A stretch of 26,744 nt of DNA from Barthelona sp. PAP020 (lineage: Eukaryota > Metamonada: BaSk clade), in assembly GCA_040182905.1 (NCBI GenBank), contig JARQWU010000133.1:1-26744 (forward strand), given 5' to 3'. A program made the translations under genes and the position numbers. The notes below the pieces were generated by a model, which was given only the letters and a program-made list of their open reading frames with translations, was not told the origin of the DNA and did no database searches. Positions 1 to 9,100 of the stretch are shown piece after piece (within the stretch, counting starts at the first letter, position 1; every line of letters starts with the position of its first letter).

Positions 1-103
1 GTCTGTTTCTAATTTCACGAGGTTGTGCCAAACTTTTCATAGCTTTAAATTGTGACGCAGAAATAACCACTTTCTGTGGTGCATCGATGCTTCTTCTATT
101 CAT
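1..103 (-). CDS. 5' fragment of an unidentified protein, runs off the left edge
   Basis: On the minus strand an ATG at 103-101 opens a frame that stays open to the window edge, giving 34 codons that begin MNRRSIDAPQKVVISASQFK. A T-rich tract lies about 30-50 nt upstream of the ATG, as for most genes in this window. The segment VVISASQFKAMKSL faintly resembles the start of trichohyalin/plectin-like ciliary proteins such as CFAP45 or CFAP210, which carry a short 'V-I-x-x-S-x-[FL]-x-x-[IM]' lead-in, but 34 residues cannot settle a family. It is divergent to ERV46, with 318 bp between the two start codons. The call as a gene rests on codon-like composition and context; the function is unknown. 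Confidence 0.5.
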   Translation of the reverse strand, partial: MNRRSIDAPQKVVISASQFKAMKSLAQPREIRNR

Positions 104-421
104 AATATTAATAAATGAAACTAGTTTAAACAAGAAAAAAAAAAGATGAAAAAGTTGAGATAACAAAACTTTTTTTTTAGAATAAAGGATTAATCTGGTT
201 GTTTGAAATATTTTCAAATATAAATCTAAATGAAAGGAAAATTTTGGAATTCTTTTTGTAACAATGAGAAAATACAGTTTCAATTTATGTTTTTGTGATT
301 CTATACAGAATAAGACATCTAATTCCATATTGTTCAAGAAAAAAAAAGCAGACATTTGAGTTGATGTGGAAGAATCCTGTGAATATTTTTTTCACACCTT
401 TTTTTTGTCCAGAAACGCAAA
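104..421. promoter_or_regulatory. divergent intergenic spacer (left fragment / ERV46)
   Basis: This 318-bp AT-rich spacer lies between two divergent starts. It has an A10 tract at about 135-144 (a T tract for the left gene), a T9 tract at 170-178, and a T8 tract at about 399-406 that lies some 15 nt before the ERV46 start. Short open frames here are not supported. No other element was recognised. Confidence 0.4.
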
Positions 422-1543
422 ATGACGAAATTTCAGAGATACTTAAAGAAGATGGATTTGACAGTATCTCCAAAAATATCGGAAGGATTAATCAAAAAAT
501 CCACTGTGGGTGGTATTGTTACACTAATATCAATATTGGTATGTATATTTATGATAGGATCAGAAATGATAGATTATTTACACATTGAAGAAAAACATTC
601 AATCATTGTTGATTCACAAATTGGTGGAGAATTACCAATTCATTTCAATATAACTTTTCCAAGATTGCCTTGTCATGAGATAACATTAGACGCATTAGAT
701 ATTGCTGGTAATGCAAAAATTAATGTTTTGAACAACGTGTGGAAGACTGGATTGGATAGTAATTTGAAACCTCTCACACAAAAAGTATCAGTTATTGAAC
801 AAGAATTAACTGATGAATCTTGTGGAAGCTGTGGAGGCGCACAAGAAACAAAAGATCAATGTTGTAACACATGTGATGATGTTATTGCTGCTTACAACAA
901 AAAGCAGTGGGCTATTAAATCTTTATCTCAATTTTCTCAGTGCATAAAAGAAGGCAGAGCCGAAGCTATTAATGCAGATAGTGTTGGATGTGAAATTCAA
1001 GGTTCCATTGGAGTTGAACGTGTAAAAGGGACATTTCACATAACCCCTGGTCCAAGTCATCAATATAAAGCTCAGCATTACCATCCATTTACTGAAGAGA
1101 CCTTGAAATATGATACAAGTTATGTTATTAATGAATTACGTTTTGGAGATCCTGTAGGATTTTTAGGTCCTTTAAATGGTTTCACAGAAGAATTTAAAGA
1201 AAATAAAGCACAGATGATTCAGTACTTTTTGAATGTTGTGCCAACCACATACAATCCTTTGAAAGGAAAAGCTATTAATACATATCAATACACAGCTACC
1301 AGTCAAAAAACAACTGCAAATGTTGATAATAAGCGTGCTATGCCTGGTTTATATTTCATGTATGATTTACAACCAATGAGAGTTGTGGTTACTCAAACCA
1401 GATCATCTTTAGGGCATTTGTTAGTTTCTGTTGTAGCAGTTGTTGGTGGTATCATCTCTGTTTTGACCTTATTGGATAACATTTATTTTGTTTCTCAAAG
1501 AGCTATTAGAAGAAATAAGGAACGATTAGGAAAGTTGAGATGA
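422..1543 (+). CDS. ERV46: ERV46/ERGIC3, ER-Golgi COPII vesicle protein
   Basis: This 373-aa protein matches Erv46/ERGIC3 along its whole length (human ERGIC3 is 383 aa). With Erv41 it forms a retrograde receptor cycling between ER and Golgi in COPII and COPI vesicles that retrieves ER residents. Visible features in order: a cytosolic N-terminus, TM1 at about 27-47, a lumenal domain with the conserved cysteine block (Cys134, 137, 147, 148, 151; pattern CGSC...CCNTC), the family motif 'G-T-F-H-I-T-P-G' at 203-210, TM2 at about 332-352, and a short basic cytosolic tail ending KERLGKLR. The lumenal cysteine cluster matches the family's. The ATG at 422 is chosen because it gives an N-terminus of family-like length; Met11 is a possible alternative. 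It is intron-free. Its 3' neighbour is convergent. Confidence 0.95.
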   Translation: MTKFQRYLKKMDLTVSPKISEGLIKKSTVGGIVTLISILVCIFMIGSEMIDYLHIEEKHSIIVDSQIGGELPIHFNITFPRLPCHEITLDALDIAGNAKINVLNNVWKTGLDSNLKPLTQKVSVIEQELTDESCGSCGGAQETKDQCCNTCDDVIAAYNKKQWAIKSLSQFSQCIKEGRAEAINADSVGCEIQGSIGVERVKGTFHITPGPSHQYKAQHYHPFTEETLKYDTSYVINELRFGDPVGFLGPLNGFTEEFKENKAQMIQYFLNVVPTTYNPLKGKAINTYQYTATSQKTTANVDNKRAMPGLYFMYDLQPMRVVVTQTRSSLGHLLVSVVAVVGGIISVLTLLDNIYFVSQRAIRRNKERLGKLR

Positions 1544-1583
1544 CAAAATTTGATTTTTTGTTTGTTTCAGGTTTAATAAACAA

Positions 1584-1618
1584 NNNNNNNNNNNNNNNNN
1601 NNNNNNNNNNNNNNNNNN
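1584..1618. other. assembly gap (35 N)
   Basis: A run of 35 undetermined bases lies 150 bp from a repeat that occurs twice in this window. A scaffold join next to a dispersed repeat deserves caution: the true gap length and the linkage across it are not shown by the sequence. Confidence 0.99.
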
Positions 1619-1768
1619 TTAAAATGATTCCAAAAGAAGTTAGTGAAATATGGTACATGAAAAATTGAGTCTCTCAACAGGCCTGTAAAGATTGAATTCG
1701 AAATTATTCAAATAATTTGGTGATTTGTTGCAGAAAAATTTTGTATAAATTTTTTTCCATTTTTTGTT

Positions 1769-1981
1769 GAAAATGTGGAAGTTCATGCTCAATGAACGGA
1801 ATTTATTGGAGATATAAAGAGGTCATCAAATATCACTTCCTTTATTTGTTGTTTCTTGACCACCTTTAGGTCCAATTTTTTAAGTTACTTGGACATCTGA
1901 ATCCACGTGAGTTTTCCCCAAACCTTAAGCTAACTCGTTTCGTTGACTGAACAACTCATACCTCATAAATATCTAATAAAA
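1769..1981 (-). repeat. dispersed ~215-bp repeat, copy 1
   Basis: Read on the minus strand, these 213 bp align end to end with copy 2 (11191-11407, plus strand) with only four differences: two substitutions, one 3-nt indel and one 1-nt indel. It lacks an open frame, has no evident terminal inverted repeats, and looks less AT-rich than the surrounding spacer. It starts 23 bp after the prefoldin 4 stop codon, in sense orientation to that gene and antisense to ERV46. Shared internal features: a CACGTG palindrome (1904-1909), a hairpin with arms GTTCAT/ATGAAC near one end, and a GTTG/CAAC hairpin near the other. Its nature (short non-autonomous element, structured ncRNA or UTR module) is not determined. 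Confidence 0.93.
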
Positions 1982-2004
1982 GAAAAGAAACAATCATACA
2001 CCAT

Positions 2005-2433
2005 TTATAAATCTAAATTTATAGCATCTTTAAACTTTGATTTTAATTTAATACGTAAACCGGACATCTCCAATTGAAGATTTGATAATTTATGCTGTTT
2101 GGCTTCAATAACTTCTACTAATCTTGTTGTTTCATTTGCAACAGCCTCTTCTGCCAAATCACTTTGAACCAACATGAAACATTCCCCATATTTAACCATG
2201 ATTGCATCTTCATCATCGGCAATTATTAAATCATCTTCAGCACCTTTAACTGCTATTAATTGTTTCTATTGTTAGAATATAATGCATGAACAAAAATTAT
2301 CAACCTGTAATACAGATATTTCTTCTTTCAAACGTAAACTCTTATTAATCATAATAGAAAAGTTACAAATATTATTTTGATCTTCCCAAGTTACATCACT
2401 TGCAATTTCTTGATTTCTATTCTGAAATGCCAT
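2005..2433 (-). CDS. PFDN4: prefoldin subunit 4 (two exons)
   Basis: Two exons on the minus strand, 2433-2305 and 2265-2005, join in phase 0 into a 129-aa protein (human PFDN4 is 134 aa). Prefoldin is the cytosolic hexameric jellyfish-shaped chaperone that hands nascent actin and tubulin to CCT; subunit 4 is a beta-type subunit. Exon 1 encodes the N-terminal helix with the family signature 'DVTWEDQNNI...F' (human NVTFEDQQKI) and 'LKEEISVLQ'. Exon 2 continues KQLIAVKGAEDD, then an acidic stretch (ADDEDA), the beta-hairpin region and the C-terminal helix ending INLDL. The junction LKEEISVLQ|KQLIAVKGAEDD aligns gap-free with the human protein, which fixes the splice sites. The start at 2433 is preferred to a longer frame because a T10 tract immediately precedes it; the frame beyond would translate that tract. 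Confidence 0.92.
2266..2304 (-). other. 39-nt spliceosomal intron in PFDN4
   Basis: On the minus strand the intron opens GTTGAT directly after CAG and closes with ATATTCTAACAATAG, so a branch-site-like TTCTAAC sits only a few bases from the acceptor. Removing it restores the prefoldin frame with the same residue spacing as the human protein. A second in-frame donor 9 nt upstream (GTATTA at 2313) would delete three residues from the coiled coil and is less likely. The donor GTTGAT departs from the usual GTATGT. Confidence 0.88.
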
Positions 2434-2613
2434 TTTTAAGAAAAAAAAAAGATAACCCACACTTTTATTCAAGTCTTCACAATTTCTTTATATCAACAAA
2501 AACAAATTCAAATACTTCTTTTCGAAAAAATTCAAAGTGTTGCCTTAAATAAAAAATAAAAATGATTAAAGTACAAAATTTTATGTTCATCAAATCAATA
2601 CAACATATTAAAA

Positions 2614-5574
2614 CTAATATTTTTGAAATAATTCACGAACACTAGTTATTTTATTGATTTTAGATGGATTTGTCCAAAATACACTTTCTTTGTTCAATAT
2701 TTTGCTCTCTTTTTTACTTACACGAGAGTATTTTAGATACATCAATCTGTATAAACCATCTAAGACTTCAGGTTCATCAAAAACCAAAGGATCATACTTT
2801 GAAAAATTGATAAAACTGATGAGGGAACCAACAAGATATAATCCACTCATCCACAAAATGGTCATCAATCTGAATTTATAAGCAAACCAATTATCATCAA
2901 TTAAAACTATTGAACTTGCAAATGTGCTGAATGGTGCTGTCAACCCCAATAAAATAATAACTGAAATTGTTGATAACAATAACAAATAACCCTTTAAGAG
3001 GTAAATAGAACCTAAACCATTGCTGTTATTTTTTCTGACATTTACATCACAACACAAAGAACATCCTTGATGTTTATCAACTGAAAAAGCACCAAAATTA
3101 CCAAATATCCAACCAAAATATGTCAAGAATTTTCTAAAATTTGAGGCTTGAGGTTGTATGTCAGGAGAGGCATAAAGCCACCAAGGCAAACGAATAACAA
3201 CAAGAGTTAAAATAATTCCAGGCCCACTACAATATATCATAAACGTTGGAATAATGGAAGGTGTGTGTAAAAGAGTCAGATCAAAAGAATCAGTGTAACC
3301 ATATGATCTTATCAAATAAAGGAACAATAAAATACAAATGATGAAGAAAGAAATGGTGAATATCATGGCAATTATAAAGGCGTTTCGATTCAATCTTTTT
3401 CCAATTGCCGTTGCTTCAGATTGAGTTGAGGATAATTCTTCAATTTCTGATTCATCTTCTGAAATAAGTGAAGGGTCTGACATCGTTAACATCATGTTCT
3501 TGTAAAGCTTCTTTGGAATGGGAATCAAAACATCTTTGGCAAATAAACTGAAAATATCCATTGCGCTTCGACCTTGAAATAGACCAACAGTAATAAAGAC
3601 AACAACAACTACACCAAGACAATTAAAAATGATATTGTGTTGAATCTTCGTATCATAAGAATCTCGTCTTGCAGCGTAATATATCTCCACTAGATCTTTT
3701 GTGGCATTGATTAAAGCTTGCTTACTATCTGTTACTGCCACTGGATTTACATCAGTTAACAATTTATGCAAAGAGCTATCTTCCCCAAATTCTTGCAGGG
3801 CTTTTTTAATAAACAAGCGCTTCTGCCAAAACAATTCATATAACATAATTTTCTTTGAAGCTTCAGGAATCAATGGAAAAATAGCATCAAGAACAACACC
3901 AGTTGATTCTCTTGGAACAGGAATTCCTAACAAAAATGATAAAGACACTGCAATATCAACATTTCGATAACTATTTTCAAGAAACCTGGTTGATGTTTTT
4001 GATGTATAAAACAATTCATCTGTGGCTGTAGTAGCTGTTGAAAAATTACTGTTTTTTTTGTAGATTACCAAAGGACAATCAAGATTCAAAGGTGCAATAC
4101 CTCCATGACCACCTCTATTTACTTGTCCATGATCAGATGTAATAATTACCACAGTATCATTATCAACAGCCTCTAGAATGTCCTTCACAATGATGGTTTG
4201 GTTTGAAATTCCCTTATTATATAGGTCTTCAGTATTCCATCTCTTTGTTACCCCATAACCATGTCCAATCATATCAGTATTCGATAAATGCACTAATAAA
4301 TAACTAAAGGTTTCATCTTTTGTTTTTAAAGCATCAAGTGCTAATTCTCCTCTCTTTGTATCTGCTTTATAAGCAAAATTAGGATTACCCTTCACATCAT
4401 TAGGGTCATAAGTGGTAGGGATTGTTCCTTCACCCTTCATATAGGGTAATTTAGAATGTACAATATCACCAAACCATGGAGAACCTGTCAAACCCCTATT
4501 TTTTCCCAATCTCTTTAATTCAGACATGGTAGTAGATAGACTCGTTTCTGGCACCAATAGATTGCCCATAGTACCATGAACTTCAGGTTCGGCACCGGTC
4601 AAAAAAGTTACCCAATTTGGAACAGACATAGAAGGCAAAGAAGAACTGACATGGTATTGTTTCCAATCATCTTTATATTTCACATCGTTTAATAATGTTT
4701 TCATATCATTGTTTGCCCAAAAATAATCATATCTAACACCATCTAACATAATCAAAACAACCTTAGGATGATTGGATAACATTGCAAGATTATTGTTATT
4801 AAAATGTGATAAAGAACTATTCGCATTCAATTCTGTCATTGCATTCTTTGTTAACATTGGACTTTGAGTTGTCATCATTCTAATAAACAATGAGAACCAT
4901 ACAAAATAAAAAAATAATGCAAAAACAGTGAAGAATAGTTTCATTAACGACATATTATCATTGTGTTTAGAACCATAAGTTTGTCTAGCTTCTTGTAACA
5001 TTATGAATCTGTTCATCGTGCCTTCATCAAAATATTCTTTTTGAACGTTGATAATTGGACGATCAGAAAACTCTTCGTTTGATTTTTGAGAGGCATAACT
5101 CATTATTAAAGTAGAAAAAATAAAAGCAACTACTTGAAAAATAATTCCAATAATGATGAAAATCCAATGAAATCCAACTCTATATTGAAATTGATAAGTC
5201 CAGCAAAAAATACTAATTAAATGAACAGCAACACTATACCAAGCAGGAGCAACATTATCTTTTCTGCGAATCATTGAAACTAAAAAAGCTAATGTTAAAC
5301 AATTGCATAAAAGTAATACTCCAGATAATAATAATTGGGTTAACAACAATGTAGCAAGTGAACTGGAACCTTCCAATCCAATTTGATCACTGATATCATC
5401 AGATAACAAAGAAAATAACAACCATGCAGCAGACAATACTAAAGTAAGAACATGGATAGTTAAACCAGCATTTAAATAATTAAAATTAAATTTGTAAAGT
5501 ACTCTTAATTCTTCATTATAATCAATTATTCCTTCCTTTCGATTTTCATTGTCAGTTGTTTCTGCATAAACCAT
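2614..5574 (-). CDS. multi-pass membrane phosphodiesterase, alkaline-phosphatase superfamily (GPI-EtNP transferase / NPP-like)
   Basis: This 986-aa protein carries a type I phosphodiesterase/nucleotide pyrophosphatase domain at about 265-560 between two membrane blocks. The two-metal site is visible: Asp278 in 'MLDGVRYD', a nucleophile candidate Ser317 in 'PSMSVPNW' followed by 'TFLTGAEPEVHG', Asp434/His438 in 'NTDMIGHGYG', Asp481/His482 in 'TSDHG', and His490 in 'GGHGG'. About five hydrophobic segments precede the domain (about 34-57, 73-102, 115-129, 134-160, 210-233) and five follow it (about 648-666, 732-755, 773-801, 863-882, 903-922). Eukaryotic relatives with C-terminal membrane bundles are GPI ethanolamine-phosphate transferases (PIG-N/O/G), which normally have one N-terminal membrane segment; NPP ectoenzymes lack the C-terminal bundle. 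The substrate is therefore uncertain. The first in-frame ATG is at 5574, and a T-rich tract precedes it. Confidence 0.85.
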   Translation of the reverse strand: MVYAETTDNENRKEGIIDYNEELRVLYKFNFNYLNAGLTIHVLTLVLSAAWLLFSLLSDDISDQIGLEGSSSLATLLLTQLLLSGVLLLCNCLTLAFLVSMIRRKDNVAPAWYSVAVHLISIFCWTYQFQYRVGFHWIFIIIGIIFQVVAFIFSTLIMSYASQKSNEEFSDRPIINVQKEYFDEGTMNRFIMLQEARQTYGSKHNDNMSLMKLFFTVFALFFYFVWFSLFIRMMTTQSPMLTKNAMTELNANSSLSHFNNNNLAMLSNHPKVVLIMLDGVRYDYFWANNDMKTLLNDVKYKDDWKQYHVSSSLPSMSVPNWVTFLTGAEPEVHGTMGNLLVPETSLSTTMSELKRLGKNRGLTGSPWFGDIVHSKLPYMKGEGTIPTTYDPNDVKGNPNFAYKADTKRGELALDALKTKDETFSYLLVHLSNTDMIGHGYGVTKRWNTEDLYNKGISNQTIIVKDILEAVDNDTVVIITSDHGQVNRGGHGGIAPLNLDCPLVIYKKNSNFSTATTATDELFYTSKTSTRFLENSYRNVDIAVSLSFLLGIPVPRESTGVVLDAIFPLIPEASKKIMLYELFWQKRLFIKKALQEFGEDSSLHKLLTDVNPVAVTDSKQALINATKDLVEIYYAARRDSYDTKIQHNIIFNCLGVVVVVFITVGLFQGRSAMDIFSLFAKDVLIPIPKKLYKNMMLTMSDPSLISEDESEIEELSSTQSEATAIGKRLNRNAFIIAMIFTISFFIICILLFLYLIRSYGYTDSFDLTLLHTPSIIPTFMIYCSGPGIILTLVVIRLPWWLYASPDIQPQASNFRKFLTYFGWIFGNFGAFSVDKHQGCSLCCDVNVRKNNSNGLGSIYLLKGYLLLLSTISVIILLGLTAPFSTFASSIVLIDDNWFAYKFRLMTILWMSGLYLVGSLISFINFSKYDPLVFDEPEVLDGLYRLMYLKYSRVSKKESKILNKESVFWTNPSKINKITSVRELFQKY

Positions 5575-6134
5575 GATTGATTTATGTGGAAAAATGTAAA
5601 AAAATATCAAGATTTATTCCTTCTATATTTATCTTCCAAAACAAAAAAAAGAAAATGTTGCAAAGATAGACAAGTTTTTATTGAAATGCTATTATGATTG
5701 AACTTTTTAAACACTAAATTTGAAAACTGTGAAATTAGAATAATTATTCAAAACAAATATAAAATTTGAAAAAAAATCAGTAAAAAGTGTACGAATCAAC
5801 ATTTTCAATGAGAAATCTGCCCGCCCGTACAAACGATCATCAACAAATTAAATGATAACAGGAAACATACCTTATATTTTGAACAAATAATAAATAATTC
5901 AAGTAAATAACAACCAAAGGTCTTTTTTTGGAAAAAAAAATATGAACACTGAACAAAAATCAAAAAAAAGAACAAAAGAAAAACCAAACTTTGAAAAAAA
6001 ATCTCCACATGTCATTTTAAATTTTCAATAAAAAATTAAATAATTGATAGTAAATATTAAATTGACAATAAATTGAAATAAAATGTAATGAATAAAAGCA
6101 AATAGTTCAACTAAAAAAAAATAATAATAATTTA
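5575..6134. other. intergenic spacer between the two large minus-strand genes
   Basis: This 560-bp, very AT-rich spacer should hold the 3' end of the K+ channel transcript and the promoter of the phosphodiesterase. A short frame at 5805-6008 is low-complexity and unsupported. The one conspicuous feature is a GC-rich island (GCCCGCCCGTAC, 5819-5830) that lies inside a possible C/D-box arrangement on the minus strand (see findings). Confidence 0.5.
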
Positions 6135-9100
6135 CTAAGCAAAGAATTGTTCAACCAACAATTTATCAAAGCGTTCCTTTTCTTTCAACATCTTATACTG
6201 CAATTCATAATCTTTACTTGTTGGTGAAGGTATTTTTTGAACATAATCTTCTGGAGCAATGAAAAATACGAAATCTCCTTTCGAAATGTTTGCGGATGGT
6301 ACAGGACAAGTGTAAACATAATATGGCTTTCTGCGAAATAATCCTAAACACAACACATTTCGTTCAAAATACAATTTGGATAAAAGAACAAAGTAGCAAA
6401 ATCCATCCCAAATTTCCGGAATTTCAAATTGTTGAACAGCCATACCAATTGTGGAATCATCTTCTTCATGAACATTGGAAATATCAGTTCCTACCCCAAA
6501 ATTATCAGAACTATTTGTGAGGCCTAATAGAGCTAACAGACCCAAAGATGCATTTGAAGTGAAAAAATGTTGAACCAACATGGTATCGAATGATGAGGCA
6601 AGAAAAACTCCACCAGACATAAAAGGTTGAGAGAATAAATGGTTACCTCTATGACCGGGAGGAATCAAATCGATATTAGAAGGAATAAACATTTCGGCCA
6701 GCCAAAATGGGTCTTCAATACCATATTTAATCTTTATTTCCCTTAAAGCTAAAAGGATTTTAAAAGTATACCCATCCACTCTCCTAAAATTTTCAATATC
6801 TCTTGAAAAATTCTCAGAAGTAACAATATTTTGTCTTTCTGCCAAACCAGGAATTATATCTGAAGAAAATTGTGATGAAGAAATATCACTGAGAATACAC
6901 ACTTTCGCACAAGTGTAAACTTTGGCTTGAATTAATGTGTGAACATCACCAGGCTCTCCTCTAACCAAAAATAATTTTCTACCAACATCTGCCTGCATTT
7001 GAAAACAACGCTTTTCAAAAACTTCTACATCAACATTGTCTGAAACAATGACAACTGGGGTATAGTCTGGTTGACTTTGTCTTCTTAAAAATTTGATCAA
7101 CTTGGGTAAATTAGGCATAGAATTACAAATAATCACATAATGTCCAGCTAATGACTCAGGAGGTACTGGATTGAATATTTTTTCTGAAAAGGGTAAGGGT
7201 GGCAAATTTCTGCCAGCATTCACTTCAGCTTGTTGACCTGCCATGAGAGGATCCTCAGTCAATACAGCAGAAACTCGACTTGGTATATTTGGAGTCAACA
7301 AGACACCAGACTGTTTAAAAAGAGATTTTGGTAGGGGCTCATTAGGGGTGGGATTAATATCAAATAAATCAAAAACAGTATCCTTAACAGCAGGTGAACC
7401 AATTTCATACTCACTCTCATAAATCTCAATGGTAATCTCGTCAATCAATTGAATTTGCTTTTCTGTCTGCGCTATAATTAAAATCTCATCACCTGTTCTT
7501 AATGTTCTAAAAAAGGGATTTAATTTTACAATGCCCAATTGATGCTTGATTCCAAAGGGTAAGACGTTTAGATGAGAAAATACATCCAAAACAAATTGAC
7601 GAAAAGTGATGCCATCAAATTTGTTCGCTAAAACATAAGTAAAAATCTTAAATCGAAGACCCCAACTGTATTCAATCAAGTGTCTAATCTTTGCATTGAT
7701 CAAAGGGGATGTGTTTACTGCCAAAAAACGTCGTTCTTCTTCTTGTTCAATGGAACAGTAATCATATGGTAAACTGCTTGAATCAGCGTGTTCAGCATGA
7801 CGAGGATTAAGAGTACTCATCTCTGTTCCTGTATCCATAATTATAAATCGAGATTTATTTGGTGTATCATTAGATCTAGTCAAGTTGGAAATAAAAGTTG
7901 AAAATCCAAAGACTCTGAGAGAACCAACAATAGTCGCAGTTCTCATTTGGTCCATTGAAAAAATTGGTGTGCAACCAGCATTATATGCTGCATCATAGGA
8001 CGAAGATTCCAATAATTCAACAAAAATGGGAACTTTTGACATTGTTCTAACAGATAACGCTCGCATTAACGTTAACGCATCTTCTTCACTTGGATTAGAT
8101 ACTGTGTGATCACATAGCAAAAAAATTTGCTTTGCTTGGCGAATTTGCACACGTTTTAAATCATTCTGGTTCAGCAAGGTACCTCTCATATATTTGACAC
8201 GTCCATGTAATTTACGCAGTTGAAAGAAAACATTCAATGCAAACGAAGGTCGATCATTTGCTAAAATTAAAATTTGATCAGTGGATCGCGATCGATCTGC
8301 TGAAAAAAATTCTAAAAGAAATTCTAGCAAGGAAATGGAGGATACAGAACCAGAAACAAGAATAAAATTGTCAAAGGAAGGGGTTAATGTCCCCATAAAC
8401 TCTTTTTGTCTTCGAGTTACATCCACTATGTCAGAAATCAAACTAGGCAAAATGACAACACTCAATATTAAGAACACAACAACGGTAGCTCTTCCTAATG
8501 ATGTAACTGGATGAATATCTCCATAACCAACAGTAGTTACGGTAACAGTAAAGAAGTAAGTTCCTTCAAAAAAATTTAACATTTGAACTGATGACTCAAA
8601 AACAATAAAAAAGCCTAAACCTCCAAAAACCAACATAAATAGAGCAACTAATGGTAAAGATAAGGCTGCATATGAATTTTTGGATGCAATCTGTGTAGAA
8701 TAACGTATCAAAAAAGAATAAAGATGAATAAAACGCAAAAAATAAAAATTAAAAAGTTGAAAGTGTGTATGATACCACCAACCCGTCACTAAAGTTGGCA
8801 AAAATGATAAAAGATCAACATATAAATAATATTGAAAAAAAATAGATTCCGGTGTTGCAAAGCATCGTAAAACATCAAATATAAACTCAATCGCATAAAT
8901 AATTGCAATACCAAAAATACACATTTCTAACCATTTTAATTCTCGACCAGGATAATAACTTAATGCAATGAATCCAATAATACCCAAAATACTGGCAGAA
9001 ATAAATAAAAAATCGAAAAAAAAGGATTCTTTTGCTTCGGAAAAAAAGAGGGCCATTCTATTCATTGAATCAAATTCTTCGGTTTCAATTAATGAATGAG

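Larger units (their letters stand above)
1544..2004. other. convergent intergenic region with assembly gap and repeat copy 1
   Basis: This 461-bp stretch lies between the convergent ERV46 and prefoldin 4 genes. It holds a possible AATAAA polyadenylation hexamer near 1575, a run of 35 N, unremarkable AT-rich sequence to about 1768, and then repeat copy 1 (separate entry). I see no credible coding frame. Confidence 0.6.

Noticed and set aside
295-588. Plus- and minus-strand short frames overlapping the ERV46 5' end
   Set aside because: They overlap the ERV46 start in other frames, are low-complexity and match no family.
1769-1981. Repeat as a known snRNA (U1, U2, U4, U5, U6) or SRP RNA
   Set aside because: None of the conserved cores (U6 ACAGAGA, U5 loop, U1 ACTTACCT, U2 branch-pairing region, SRP Alu motifs) can be read in either orientation.
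5575-5610. 12-residue upstream extension of the phosphodiesterase
   Set aside because: The extension begins at TTG, and the T-rich tract it would translate looks like the usual upstream tract; the first ATG is at 5574.
5805-6008. 67-codon minus-strand frame
   Set aside because: It is a Phe/Leu-rich translation of T tracts in an intergenic spacer, with no ATG-led context or family resemblance.
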